In this document: positions 46,485 to 56,870 of the stretch, piece after piece
Numbering within the stretch: position 1 is the stretch's first letter
How the letters are laid out: every line of letters begins with the position of its first letter
DNA from: Acephala macrosclerotiorum
Lineage: Eukaryota; Ascomycota; Leotiomycetes; Helotiales; Mollisiaceae
Reading direction: 5' to 3'
Assembly (NCBI GenBank): GCA_014904845.1
Contig: MU119440.1
Coordinates: 1-64,000, forward strand
Length of the DNA stretch: 64,000 nt
The notes under the pieces: model-generated
Told to the model about the DNA's origin: nothing
Seen by the model: only the letters and a program-made list of their open reading frames with translations
Databases searched by the model: none
Position numbers and translations under genes: made by a program

Positions 46485-48334
46485 AACCCTAGAGCTATGC
46501 CTTCATATTGCAAGGAATCCTTGAAGTTGGCCATCAGTGATTTGGAGGTGTCTGTTTGGGCGGTGAATTATTCTGGATGACACACTAGGTAGGACAAAGT
46601 TCAGGGCAAGAGAAGGTAGAAATGATACTGCATCAGGCCTCTGGACCAGTGTTAGGAAGAGCTTTCGGTCTGTAGAGTCGAAAAATTTCATTCTCTTAGA
46701 AGCACTCAGCAGGATCTCCACCCCTCCTATTTCATTCCCCCGCACCTAAGTGAAGGACGAGGATACTTGGCAAACTGTCATGTAAATAATTGGTACACAG
46801 TAGTGGAAATGCCTTTGGCAACCCGGAATCTGTGTCCTGAGATGTACAATGTGAGAAATCAACAAAACTGACGAGTATATCATGCACAAAATTCACTCGA
46901 CGCATCATTCGGTGAGCCAGTCACATAATACGAGCTTACCTCCAAACTTGCCAAGCTTCCATGCTTTTGATGATATGATTATTGAGCTCCGTGACATCTT
47001 TGGCAAAAAATTATATTGCAAAATTGCCTGACGTGATCCACGAAGCAGGAGGTCATCTTTGTGCAAGTAATAGCATATTGTCACGGTTGTTTGAGGAGCT
47101 GCTCGGAGGCAGCGACAGCGTAGACTTTCACGGAAGCAAAATTGGGGGAATCTGCTCTCAAAAATGTGCGAAGTACCTGTAGGTGTGCCAAATAGCAAAA
47201 TGAGACGGTGCAATCGGTTGGTCAGGCAGAATTCAATTGCTTCGTGTTTGGTCAGGCTTGAAGGCCGCACGAGGGAATGAGAGCTTGTAGCAAGCTCCAT
47301 TAACTCTAGAATATGTGCGTGATAGCATCAGATGCAGGCCGCGCTGAATGCATGCTAGCAAGCTGGTATGCCTAGACGCTTTATGAAGGGCATATTTTGC
47401 GTGATGTTTGCATTGTGATGGAGCTTCCTTGACTCTATAAAAGATCACCGTCTGGGAATGTTTCACGTATCTGAAGAACCTGAGCTACAGAGTCATCAAT
47501 GAGGCAAGCCCGAGAGCGTACGCCCTGAAATTCTTTGGCGCCTTGTAGAAGCTATATGGTGCTTTTGAAGATAAATCGCAATCACCTCTTTCCTTGGCCA
47601 GCCCAGTCGAAAATAAACTTCCACTAGTACACTAGTTCATGAGCGCCACCATCGACGAGAAGGTGCCCAGAGGCTTCAGGATATCAAAACTTAGACCGTA
47701 ATTGACTACAAATGAAAAAACATGCTCTGGAGATCATCAATGGCTAAGATCTTGTTTGAGATCGTCCACTGTATTCTCGATCATAACATCTCAATACCGG
47801 GGATGAACATTTCATTAGAAGTATGAGTCGACAGAGCCTTTTGCAGTGTCCTTGAGCACTATTAATCCCGCGATACCAGAACTGGAATCCAGAGCCTTGC
47901 TTTTGGTCTCGATGCATCAGTGGTTGAGTTGTCGAATCTTTACTTTGACCGAATCTTCACTCTAGAGTCTGCCAATATTTGATTTTAGAACATTGCTTTT
48001 CACGTCCAAATGTCCTGCAGAACTGTGGGACATTAGGTGTTGCTCAAAACCAATACCAAATTTTCCGCGAAGTGGTTGCCGGATTGCGAGCGAAAGTGAG
48101 AGTATGCGAACGAAGACTGAGAACATTCGTAGCAAAGGTGAACTTTGGGACTCTCCGACACAGCTTCCCTCGACAAAAATTTTCGGCTCTCCCACCACAA
48201 AACATCCTTGCAAACTCTTTGTAAGATTTACCAGAGACAACAAAAACTTCAGTCGTCACATCCAAATTCCTCTCCAATTCTGCGATCATCCTCTGCCACA
48301 GATTGCGACGCACCAGGAAGGCGCATTTCTCAAC
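46485..48334. other. Intergenic region
   Basis: No supported gene. A TATAAAA box at 47436-47442 is not followed by a convincing frame. The frame of the next gene stays open upstream to about 47993, but its codon content there is poor. Confidence 0.45.
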
Positions 48335-49609
48335 ATGTCATCACGTGCGTCCCTTGCAACAAATCGCCCCTTCCTTCTCAGTCCAACAGCCAGAGCACAT
48401 ATCCTGAATGGAATCGACTCACTTTCTCACTATTCAGAAACATCCATATCTGGCATTGCAGCAGCTGTTCGCAATTCCTCTGCGAAGAGCATCGATGACC
48501 AAATTGCTGACATGGTTGAATTGTTTCCCACGGCCATAACCATCACAGCATCACTTAATAGCTGCGGATGTGCACAAGGTCAAATCCCTCGAGATATTCG
48601 ATACAAATCAGATAGCGATTCGTCAATGACCTTGGACCGAATTTTGTTCAATTTCTCACTCACGGATCCCATCGCCTCACCTTCGCCTTCCCATCATCTC
48701 CGAACGGCGGCACTCAACTCTCAGTACAGCCTCACAATCCAACTTCGATATTTCCACGACTTCGTTGAGCGTGTTCTGGGTTATTCTGAAGATGCCTTCT
48801 ACTACTCAACCGACGAAGAAATTGCGGAGGAGATCTTATGCTGGGACCTTGATCGCATCAACCAATTCACCTCTCAGATTCAACGATGGATGTATCATGA
48901 TTCGAAGTGCGCTCAAAGTAAGGCGGATAGAGAGAACAGGAGGGAGAGCAGACGAAGAGCCCGCGAAAGAGTTCAAAGAATGGTGGAAGCTGCTTCTGAA
49001 GCTGAGTCCATTCAACATCTCGCCGATGCCATCGCCGCCCAAAGCCTCAAGGGGAAGGAGAAGATGGAAATTGATAGCGAAACGTCTGCGAATTCTGTGA
49101 AGCTTGGGAAGAGACAAAACTGCTCTACTGTCGATGGAATCGGAGAGAGTTCTAGCAAGAAGGTTCGCGTCGAAGGACTGAAGACGATAGAGCTGGACGA
49201 GAAAGACTATTCGAACCCCACTAATCCTAGCAAAAGGCGAAATCAGATCGGTGGCGGCGACAATGAAGCGTCCCGTTCTGAGAGAATCTATACCATAAGC
49301 GAGGAAGAGCTTGTAGTCGATGGAGATAGTCCCGACGTGAACCGCAAGCGACAACGTTTCTGCAGCGGCAGTGCCAACGAAGGCGAGACCCCCTTAAAAA
49401 GGGTCCGTATCACGGGAAAGTATGAGAGAGAAGTCGATGGGGTGGGTGAATTGAATTTTCTGGAGGCCGGGATCAGACAGAGTCATTCTGGTGAGGATAC
49501 TAGAAGGGGAGTCTTCGCTGAGGGTTTGAGAGGAATTCTTGGACAATTGGATGGTATCAAGGGGTCCATGAATGATGTGTTGAACGCACTTGCCGCAAAG
49601 GGATTGTGA
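48335..49609 (+). CDS. Hypothetical nuclear-type protein with arginine-rich helix
   Basis: Intronless frame of 424 residues. The ATG at 48335 (MSSRASLATNRPFLL) is preferred over the open frame upstream because that part has atypical composition. Residues ~120-190 contain YFHDFVERVLGYSEDAFYYS and LDRINQFTSQIQRWMYHDS, then a strongly basic helix (ADRENRRESRRRARERVQRM). The rest is Ser/Glu/Lys-rich with nuclear-localisation-like clusters (LGKRQN, SKKVRV, PSKRRN, RKRQRF, LKRVRI). The end is a helix (LRGILGQLDGIKGSMNDVLN). It resembles fungal lineage-specific proteins without known domains. No signal peptide. Good codon quality suggests a live gene. Confidence 0.65.
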   Translation: MSSRASLATNRPFLLSPTARAHILNGIDSLSHYSETSISGIAAAVRNSSAKSIDDQIADMVELFPTAITITASLNSCGCAQGQIPRDIRYKSDSDSSMTLDRILFNFSLTDPIASPSPSHHLRTAALNSQYSLTIQLRYFHDFVERVLGYSEDAFYYSTDEEIAEEILCWDLDRINQFTSQIQRWMYHDSKCAQSKADRENRRESRRRARERVQRMVEAASEAESIQHLADAIAAQSLKGKEKMEIDSETSANSVKLGKRQNCSTVDGIGESSSKKVRVEGLKTIELDEKDYSNPTNPSKRRNQIGGGDNEASRSERIYTISEEELVVDGDSPDVNRKRQRFCSGSANEGETPLKRVRITGKYEREVDGVGELNFLEAGIRQSHSGEDTRRGVFAEGLRGILGQLDGIKGSMNDVLNALAAKGL

Positions 49610-50929
49610 GTCAGCCATCGGTCGTCGTTTCGATGCAAGAGACTTCTGCGTCAGACGTGGGATATGATGCTGGCGGGCAAAGAAACAGGTGCGGATCGGT
49701 GGGCTGAATGGCAATGGGACGGGACATTCCAACGTGTAACAGCTAATACGCACTCAATTGATGCTGCTTTCTGCCCTATCGCTGAGATTTCTCCCAAAGT
49801 TAACATGCATTTCCAATGAGTAAAGTCTTGTACGTGCTGTGTCTTGACATTGCTGGAAGAACAATTTATGTGAAACTTATACTGTAAGAGATTCAACTTG
49901 GGAAGGCTATGATCTAGCCTCGAATTCGAACAACGGACACGGATCAACATCTAGTTGGCTGGAATGCTAAATGCAAGAGAAAGGGAGAGGTATGCACAAC
50001 TCGATTGAAGCACTGATTCATTGCAGATGCTATATAATAATTACAGTTTAATCATGGTATGATCATGGAGAGGGAAACAATTGAGACAGAGTTGGTTATC
50101 GTTCAAAAGTCAGACAGCAAACAACCGCACCGAAGCAGGGAGAAAACCACGGACATTGGGGCTTTTCTGTGGCTCCTCAATATAGAAAGACGAAAGCTAG
50201 CAGCTTCTGGGTTATCATCGAATGACGCTGTGCTGGAGTCTTCTCTAAACAGTAGACATTAAAACCTTTTAATTGCGGTGCTCGCACAGGAAGAAGCTTT
50301 AGTTATTTCCTTCTTTCCTTCTTCCCCTCCTGTTAGGTAGCACTGCAGCTTCAAACTTGCCTGTCAAGTGACCCAGCTTAGAACGGTATCCAAATGGAAC
50401 CTTAGATGTTCCTCAACCGTTGGAAAGCTCTATGAGCCATTTTCTGCAGGTGCAGAGGTCAAGGCTCAATTAGAATGGTGCACGTGGTCAAAGTCAATCA
50501 CCTCGTCTCCAAAACCTCGCTCCGCATAATAATTTCAGCCAAACTCCATCGCAACTCAAACAATCAGGAGTCCTCAAAATGTAACTACACTACGTACATC
50601 ATATGCTTTTCTATAGCGGGTCTGGTGCGCTATTAACTCCGGAAGCTAGAAGCCCAAAACGCGTAAGCATCCAACTTTCCAGTCTAAAGGGCGGGACCTG
50701 CGACCAAGCGATAGCGTTTAAGTTGCTCTATAATCTCGCCCTTCAGGATTCAGCGTATTTCGCTAGCATCTTGAAACGCATAACGGTAAGCTACACGTTC
50801 TTTGATCTTTTCATTGCATAGAATGGTAGGGAGCGATCTCACAATGTCGCGACCTACATTTAGACTGGAGCTGAATATTTGGTGGTGGCGAAATCTTCTT
50901 GATAGCCCATATCAGATACTGATTTCGGT
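49610..50929. other. Intergenic region
   Basis: No supported gene. A 72-codon frame at 50603-50821 ends close to a GTAAGC donor and might be a leftover exon, but nothing else supports it. Confidence 0.4.
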
Positions 50930-51555
50930 TTGAAGATTGAATTTCCTGATCGAGGTTTACTTGCCTTACCTTGGAAAGCAAAGATGCCTTTCTCCGGCGG
51001 AAAGAACAGCCTGGTGTTCTATACACATCATACGGACTTGATGATCCCGCTTTGCAACAAGCTATTAATGTCTGCTGAACTGATTTGCTTCTTTTAGAGG
51101 GAGAACTCAGCCATACTCTTCCTTTCGATATGGAGACTATTCTCTGACCATCGAGTACAACGTCATGTATTATGTGAATCGCCTAGCCAACGATGGGGTA
51201 CGCTCTCAAGCAATGGTAAATATGCTATGGCTTTGCATTCACAGTCTGAGCCCCAATATACTCTCTCCACGCGACAAGCCATCGATTCGACGTCTACTAC
51301 AAGCTAGACTGCCAGCTCGGATTTTGCCTGCCCTAGCTGCACCATTCCAGCTCCACCGCTCCCACCTGCGCCTCTTCCTGCTCTCCCAAATACAGCATTG
51401 CCTGCACCAGCTCCGCAATTCACTCCTCAACCGGTTCTGAGTCTACCGAATCCTTAGCTAGGCCCTGGTGCTGCACCGCAAGTAGAGTCCTCAATTCTAT
51501 CACGCGCTGCCAATGTCGCGTCGAAAAAAAGAGAGCTTGCCGTTCAACATATGTT
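50930..51555 (+). pseudogene. Proline-rich decayed frame with three TAG stops
   Basis: One frame runs through the whole stretch, broken only by TAG at 51095-51097, 51305-51307 and 51455-51457. It includes GLKIEFPDRGLLALPWKAKM early and, later, a proline-rich part (APPLPPAPLPALPNTALP, then FTPQPVLSLPNP) followed by AAPQVESSILSRAANVASKK. TAG is one step from CAG (Gln), which would fit TTS-Q-TASS and PNP-Q-LGPG. No family recognised. A short SxCPSC stretch before the prolines is not enough to call a zinc cluster. Confidence 0.35.
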
Positions 51556-53198
51556 AATGGTGCCTATGTGCCCTTTGCATATTATGTCCAGCACGGCATC
51601 AATTGCAGATACGAACCAAACAGGAAGCGCAAATTCCTGTATTTTCAGCATGGAACATTTGGACGGCTGACTAGTAGCACTGTTATTCATGTATATTGAT
51701 TTGAGACCCTGGGAAATTGAGGGCGTAGAGGATCGTACGAATGCATTCACAGGGAGAACACGCATTTCGAAGGTATCATGGGCAGGGATTCCTCTTTTGA
51801 CTTGGGCTTCGGTGGCATTTGGTTTAGTTGGTGGACTCTCTCTGCTATTCGAGTTTCTTGGCGGAGAATTACTAAGTTTGGTTTCTGGTTTCCTTCATTT
51901 TATGGTTGTTTGAGTAGAGATAGAGTTGCTTTTGGGAGCCCTGGCAGTATTGGCGAGCTTTAAATTCTTACTGAGAAAGATACCACACCAAGCTCTTGTT
52001 CTCTGGTAGGGAGTTTCAGTTTCTTGCTAGGAAATGGAGAAGAAATGTATCAAAAGTCTTCGATCATCATAAATGTCCGAATATGGCTTGATGAATTAAC
52101 TCAACGTGCTATCATGCGTTCGACGCATATATAAATATTGGTAATCAGAACAGGACGCGAAATGGATGGCTCTTCCGGGAACTTGGAATTCTTACAAGAT
52201 CCTTTAATAATTGAATCATTTGAATGATTACAAGGAATTAGAGCCATGCCAGACAAGGAAACATTCTCTGATGTGCGAGGGTCTCAATATCGGGTATTTG
52301 GCCATGTGATGTCCCATCCTATTTGTCCGAGAGCTAGCGGTCTCTCGCTCCGTATAATTTATAAAAGCTTCAAGCTTCTTCAACTCTTCCAACACAACGA
52401 AACCACGATAAACTCAACGTTCTTCTAGATTTTGATCGACAATTCAAGTCTTCATTCGGATTATCAACACTGTAGCGCCTTTCCCTGGCAGCAAAAGGTG
52501 CGCTATAATAAGATCTTCTTTCAACTTAACAACTTGTCTAATTATTAATATCTATCTCGCGATCAAGCGCTCTCTCATCTTTCGATCAACCTCCAAGCTG
52601 CGCAATTGCCGAAGTACTTCAATAGAGCTTCTTAATCACGAGAGTAAGTAGCCTCTTCCCTTGCCCCAATTCATCAAAGAACTCGGGCGCACCACTCAAG
52701 TGCATGCCTTTGACAACTCACTCTCCGTCCGGCATGCGTGCGGCAAAGACAACTCTCGTGAGTTCAAAACCTCAGGCATTATTGCGAACACAATACTCTT
52801 GCCAGTTTGAGGCTAATTCAGAAGTACAGCTCTTTGAGTACTTCAAATTGTTCCCGATCTCAATCTAGCATTTGAAGGGTCATCACCCCTACTTTGTGAG
52901 CGCTTGGAATTTTCGCGCCTCCTAGCACCTCTCCCATTGACCCCTCATCACAAAACCCCTCCCTCCTCTCTCTATTCATAATACACAGATTTTCTTGCGT
53001 AATATCCTTTCAAGGCTCTACAGTGCAGAAATCAATATCAGACTATCAAAGCTCAAGCTACACCTCTACACTTTTGCACTTGCACGCTCGCGCGCTTTCC
53101 CGCTCCTCGTTCATCATTGATCTCATTGGAGTCAAGACCTACTGACGGTGGTAAATCCGCACAGACTACGACTTCTCCCATATAAATTACTGATCGCA
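51556..53198. other. Intergenic region and probable long 5' leader of the gene at 53199
   Basis: A TATAAAA box at 52360-52366 is followed by a C/A-rich stretch typical of fungal start sites. Between it and the ATG at 53199 there are no long frames, but several GTAAGT-like donors occur (for example GAGAGTAAGTAG near 52641), so a leader of up to ~800 bases with leader introns is plausible. Confidence 0.4.
52360..52366 (+). promoter_or_regulatory. TATA box
   Basis: TATAAAA followed ~25-60 bases later by CTTCAACTCTTCC and CACAACGAAACC, resembling a fungal core promoter. The most likely target is the gene at 53199. Confidence 0.35.
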
Positions 53199-54026
53199 AT
53201 GCCTACCTCTACCTCTGCCAACAAGAACATGTGGGTTGTCGACGGCCCCGTCGAGAACCAAGACCCAGCGTTCGTCGCTGCTTCCAAGCACGTTCGGGAG
53301 AACCCGAAGCTCTACCTTCGCCTCCTTGATCACAACATCGAGGAAGACAAAGAGGAATACCGCAGAACAAAGAAGAATTGCGAGGAAAAATACCCTCGAA
53401 GCTGGGTTGAGGCGAAGTGGGAGTATCGATCGCATTACATGTGCGACATGTTGTGGTTGGACATGAATGGCCCTGCTACTCCGACTGTAGAAATGGGTGG
53501 AGTCGATTATCTCCAGAAGCTCTTCACCACTCTGCAGGAGGAAACCGCGGGTGATTCTAGCCTTGCCGATGCTATTGGTCCTCGCTCGGTACTTTCTGCA
53601 TTCCAGCAGAAGTACGCGCATGATCTTCCAGTCTTCCACCAGGAGACTGACAATGTCGATGCTAGTCACGAGAAACCCAGCCCAGCTGTCAGCACCCGAT
53701 CCCACCGTCGTCCAAGAAACGCACACCCCGGCCCATCTGGTCAAAATAATAAGGAAGCGAATAATATGGAAGAGGAAGAGAAGGAGGACCAAGGCAAGAA
53801 GGGAAACAAGGGCAAAGTTGATGCTGCGATTTTCCCACGCTGCATGTGTTGCATCGAGGTCCGACATAGATTCTGCGATCGCGGGCATGATCAAGATTTT
53901 GATGGTCCGATGGTATGCGAGGCTTGTCGCAAGGCAGGCACCGCGTGTGTGAAGGAAGGCAACAAACATTTCAGGGTCGGCTATTATGGCCGCCTCACGG
54001 GAATCATGATTGACCCTCCTGCATGA
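53199..54026 (+). CDS. Orphan-family protein with C-terminal zinc-cluster-like cysteines
   Basis: Single exon, 275 residues from the ATG at 53199 (MPTSTSANKNMWVVDG). Residues ~25-95 form a charged helical domain with the pattern AF-x2-A-x-KHVREN-P, then EEKY and YMCDMLWLDMNGPATP. It is clearly related to the N terminus of the gene at 60616. A Lys/Glu-rich linker (EEEEKEDQGKKGNKGK) follows. The C terminus carries six spaced cysteines, C-x2-C-x7-C-x13-C-x2-C-x6-C (RCMCCIEVRHRFCDRG, then VCEACRKAGTACVKEG), close to a Zn2Cys6 binuclear cluster but with a long middle loop. Zinc clusters usually sit at the N terminus of large regulators; here there is no fungal transcription-factor domain. Probably a nuclear DNA-binding or accessory protein. 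Confidence 0.7.
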   Translation: MPTSTSANKNMWVVDGPVENQDPAFVAASKHVRENPKLYLRLLDHNIEEDKEEYRRTKKNCEEKYPRSWVEAKWEYRSHYMCDMLWLDMNGPATPTVEMGGVDYLQKLFTTLQEETAGDSSLADAIGPRSVLSAFQQKYAHDLPVFHQETDNVDASHEKPSPAVSTRSHRRPRNAHPGPSGQNNKEANNMEEEEKEDQGKKGNKGKVDAAIFPRCMCCIEVRHRFCDRGHDQDFDGPMVCEACRKAGTACVKEGNKHFRVGYYGRLTGIMIDPPA

Positions 54027-56552
54027 TTCTCATTCCCATGAACAGTCTTTCTCTCACCCCAACCTTGTTGAACCATGTACGAATGCTACTTCCCAGTCGC
54101 ATCGAGAATACGAAATATCTAACGAATCCTGTCTCCTCTCTCTTTTCAACGAATCTCTCGAATACGAGAAGGAAAGCACAACCGGCATGATCCACGGGCG
54201 ATTTTGTTTACAGGTTACGAGAGCACGTGGGCCAGGGAGGGATAAAAGGAGACCGCTTCTTTAGCGACGCCCCTTACTGACCCAGAGTTTTCGGACGATC
54301 GACAGAGGCTCGCGTTCTGATTGGATGGGCGGTTTGGAGTAGCTTAACATTTGGATCGAGCTGCTGCAACTTTTTACTTCGTTCTTGGGCAGGGGAGCAT
54401 TAGAAAAAACTCGTTTCAATGAAGCGGGTTTTTTCGCATTTTGGCACTTCGTTTTTTGTACCTGGAATCGAGCTCTCCCTCAGCACAACAACATTGACAA
54501 ATTACTGCCGTGCGGATAGAAAATGACATAACAGTAATTACATCCCACGAGTCCCATATGTTGAACATTGGAACGATTTATAATTTTATAATTTAAACAT
54601 GTGAAGGCCCCAAAGTAGCAATGTAAGGTACAACAAACAAAGAATATTGATTTTCGGAATTGCATGACGGAGCCGCACTCTCAAAGACAAAGAACCTCTC
54701 TCTATCCGATTTCGGCGAGTGTCTGCAATAAAGAGGGACTTTCTGGATCATCTTGCTGTTCCAAAACCTTGAAATCAGATAACTAGGTATATTAGAGACA
54801 AGAAACGCGGCGGTCAGCTTCGCCGATGAGTCCAACCCACGCTGACTGTCCCATTTCTCCAGACTTCAGTTGACCCTTCATTGTCTGGAAGCGCCGTTCA
54901 TCCCAGGAATTGATATAAGCGTGCTGCTATCATAGTTTGGAGTGCAAATTAAGAGATGAATCGCTTCTGGGGCAAGACCTTATGTAATCTCTTGTTTGGC
55001 TGAGTATTCGTCGCAGATACTGCTGTGAGAACCTCCCCATGCTACCTACGAAGTCTAACAAATCACAGTGATTCCCTTCCTCTATGGTTCGAAATAAAGA
55101 TGCCAGCATGCTAATCATGCTAATGCAGATACTTACAAACTCAAAGATAATGTGTACCTGTCGAGCAGATGTCTCCAATAGATGCTGTAATGTTGTGCAA
55201 CGAAAATCACAAGGCTCCAAGGGGCGGAAGCCAGCAGTGGCATGTCGAGATGGGAGCTTTGTTCAACGTTGGGCTTAATCTACCGTAGCCTGAGAACTGA
55301 TTCTGGGCTGGAAAGATATTTCAAACACTTTACAACACCTGAGGAGCTTGAGGAGGCGCATCCTATATGAAAGAAGCTCGTTTGAAAAATTTCAAGCATC
55401 AAAAAGAGCAGGTTTCGGTCTTGTAGAACAGAAGCGGAAAGTTTGTATGACGGCCGCAGCGCATCGCTCTTCAGAGTGCTGCTGCATCCCTCTTAGCATT
55501 ACAAACCTCCTCCACACCCCCCATTTCAGGATGCCTTCTACGAGCAGAATGGTAAACATAATAGGGATTGGCCATGCCTACTGGTTGTAGCACTCCAGCC
55601 GCAAAGGGTACTGGATCTGCCGCTTTGACTCTAACTGGGATTTCAAGTTCTCGTCTCCCTCAAAGGCATATGATCAGGACGTAGGTCATCAAGACAGCAT
55701 GTATTGTTCACGTAGTATTGGGGCTTGGGGATGATAATTTTTGTCAATATATGCAAATCTAAGGAATACAGTGGGGCTTCTTGTTCATATGAGGTACCTA
55801 TTACAGATTCTCAGCTATGCGAGGTTGCAACGAGTCCTATGAAAATACTGCTCGCTATATAAGCTGCCTAGAGATGAACCTCTTGTTAAATTCCGGGAAG
55901 AAATTTAATGCAGTCTGGGATCCAGATCAAATAGTCAAACGCTCTGTAAGCTGGTCAAGAGAAGCTCAAGGCCAGCGTAGACACTCTGACGCTCCAGATG
56001 CAGAATCTCGAGGTGCAGTATCATGACAACGGAAGAAAGATCGAGGTTGATGGGGCGTCCTCGCTCTAAAGATGCTTCGTGATTTAGGGTGCCCTTTGAG
56101 TGCAGCCGCTAGGCTCAAGAGCTCCTCCTCGTCAAACTCCAACTTTCGTCAAAAATACTTGAGGTCCACAGCACAACAACGCTTCCGCAAAGTGTCATAG
56201 TCTCCGGAAGCTATTAATCGAGACCTAGAACCTATTCGCAAGTAAGCAGTCCATCTCTGAAGCGATTCTCTTGTGCTCTGCCCACGGTTAGCAATTGTTC
56301 TGGGAGATATCAGAGCCTCTCCTGCACTTTGCAACCTAGCCACGCTTGCTCAAGAATTCTGCAAGCATATGGCTTACATAGAAAGCACCGAGACTTTCAG
56401 TCGCGCCTAATGCATTTTGAGACATTCGTGCGCCGGTGAAGAGCTAAACTCTTGGACATTTTCTAACGATGGCAATACAGATCACCACGAGATACCTCCC
56501 TTCCATTACCTACGAACCGTAATCATGCTTCACATCTTCGACCTCAGCAAAC
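54027..56552. other. Intergenic region
   Basis: 2.5 kb with no supported gene; frames of 60-96 codons show no domain signal. At 54401-54436 an A-rich run and CTCG are mirrored by CGGG and a T-run (AAAAAACTCG ... CGGGTTTTTT), a small imperfect hairpin. Confidence 0.45.
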
Positions 56553-56792
56553 ATGAGCAGCCAAATGCCACCAAATCCCTTAGCCAACAACATTACACCT
56601 TTAATCCATTTCGCTGTTACCGCTCCAGTGCTCTTCGCATCCCGCCAATGCCAGGAGTGCCGCGGAAAGCATCGGAAATGTGATAGAGGATTGCCAGCAT
56701 GTGGTTTGTGTAGCCGTAACAGCCACTTTTGTTCTTACGAGGGCAGCGCTAAGGAGGCACGTTCTGGTCCTCGTCCTGGTGCTCGTTCTTAG
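56553..56792 (+). CDS. Short Zn2Cys6 zinc-cluster protein or gene fragment
   Basis: Frame of 79 residues from the ATG at 56553 (MSSQMPPNPLANNITP). The cluster is C-x2-C-x6-C-x6-C-x2-C-x6-C (CQECRGKHRKCDRG, then ACGLCSRNSHFCSYEG). It is followed by AKEAR and a Gly/Pro/Arg tail. This is almost the same as the C terminus of the gene at 60616 (CQECRRKHRTCD, LPNCGLCTRTRRNC, then AEAR), so it is a family member lacking the N-terminal helical domain. It may be a 5'-truncated copy whose missing exons are unrecognisable upstream, or a last exon. The stop lies only 78 bases before a transposon insertion. Whether it is expressed cannot be told. Confidence 0.55.
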   Translation: MSSQMPPNPLANNITPLIHFAVTAPVLFASRQCQECRGKHRKCDRGLPACGLCSRNSHFCSYEGSAKEARSGPRPGARS

Positions 56793-56862
56793 GGAGACCT
56801 TCTAGTAGTTCCTCTACTTCTAAGAAGTCAAACTTCCTACAGTTTTGCCCTCCAAATCACCA

Positions 56863-56870
56863 CTACCGGA
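56863..56870 (+). repeat. Target site duplication, left copy (CTACCGGA)
   Basis: Perfect 8-bp match to 59339-59346, directly outside the terminal inverted repeat of the hAT-like element. Confidence 0.8.
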
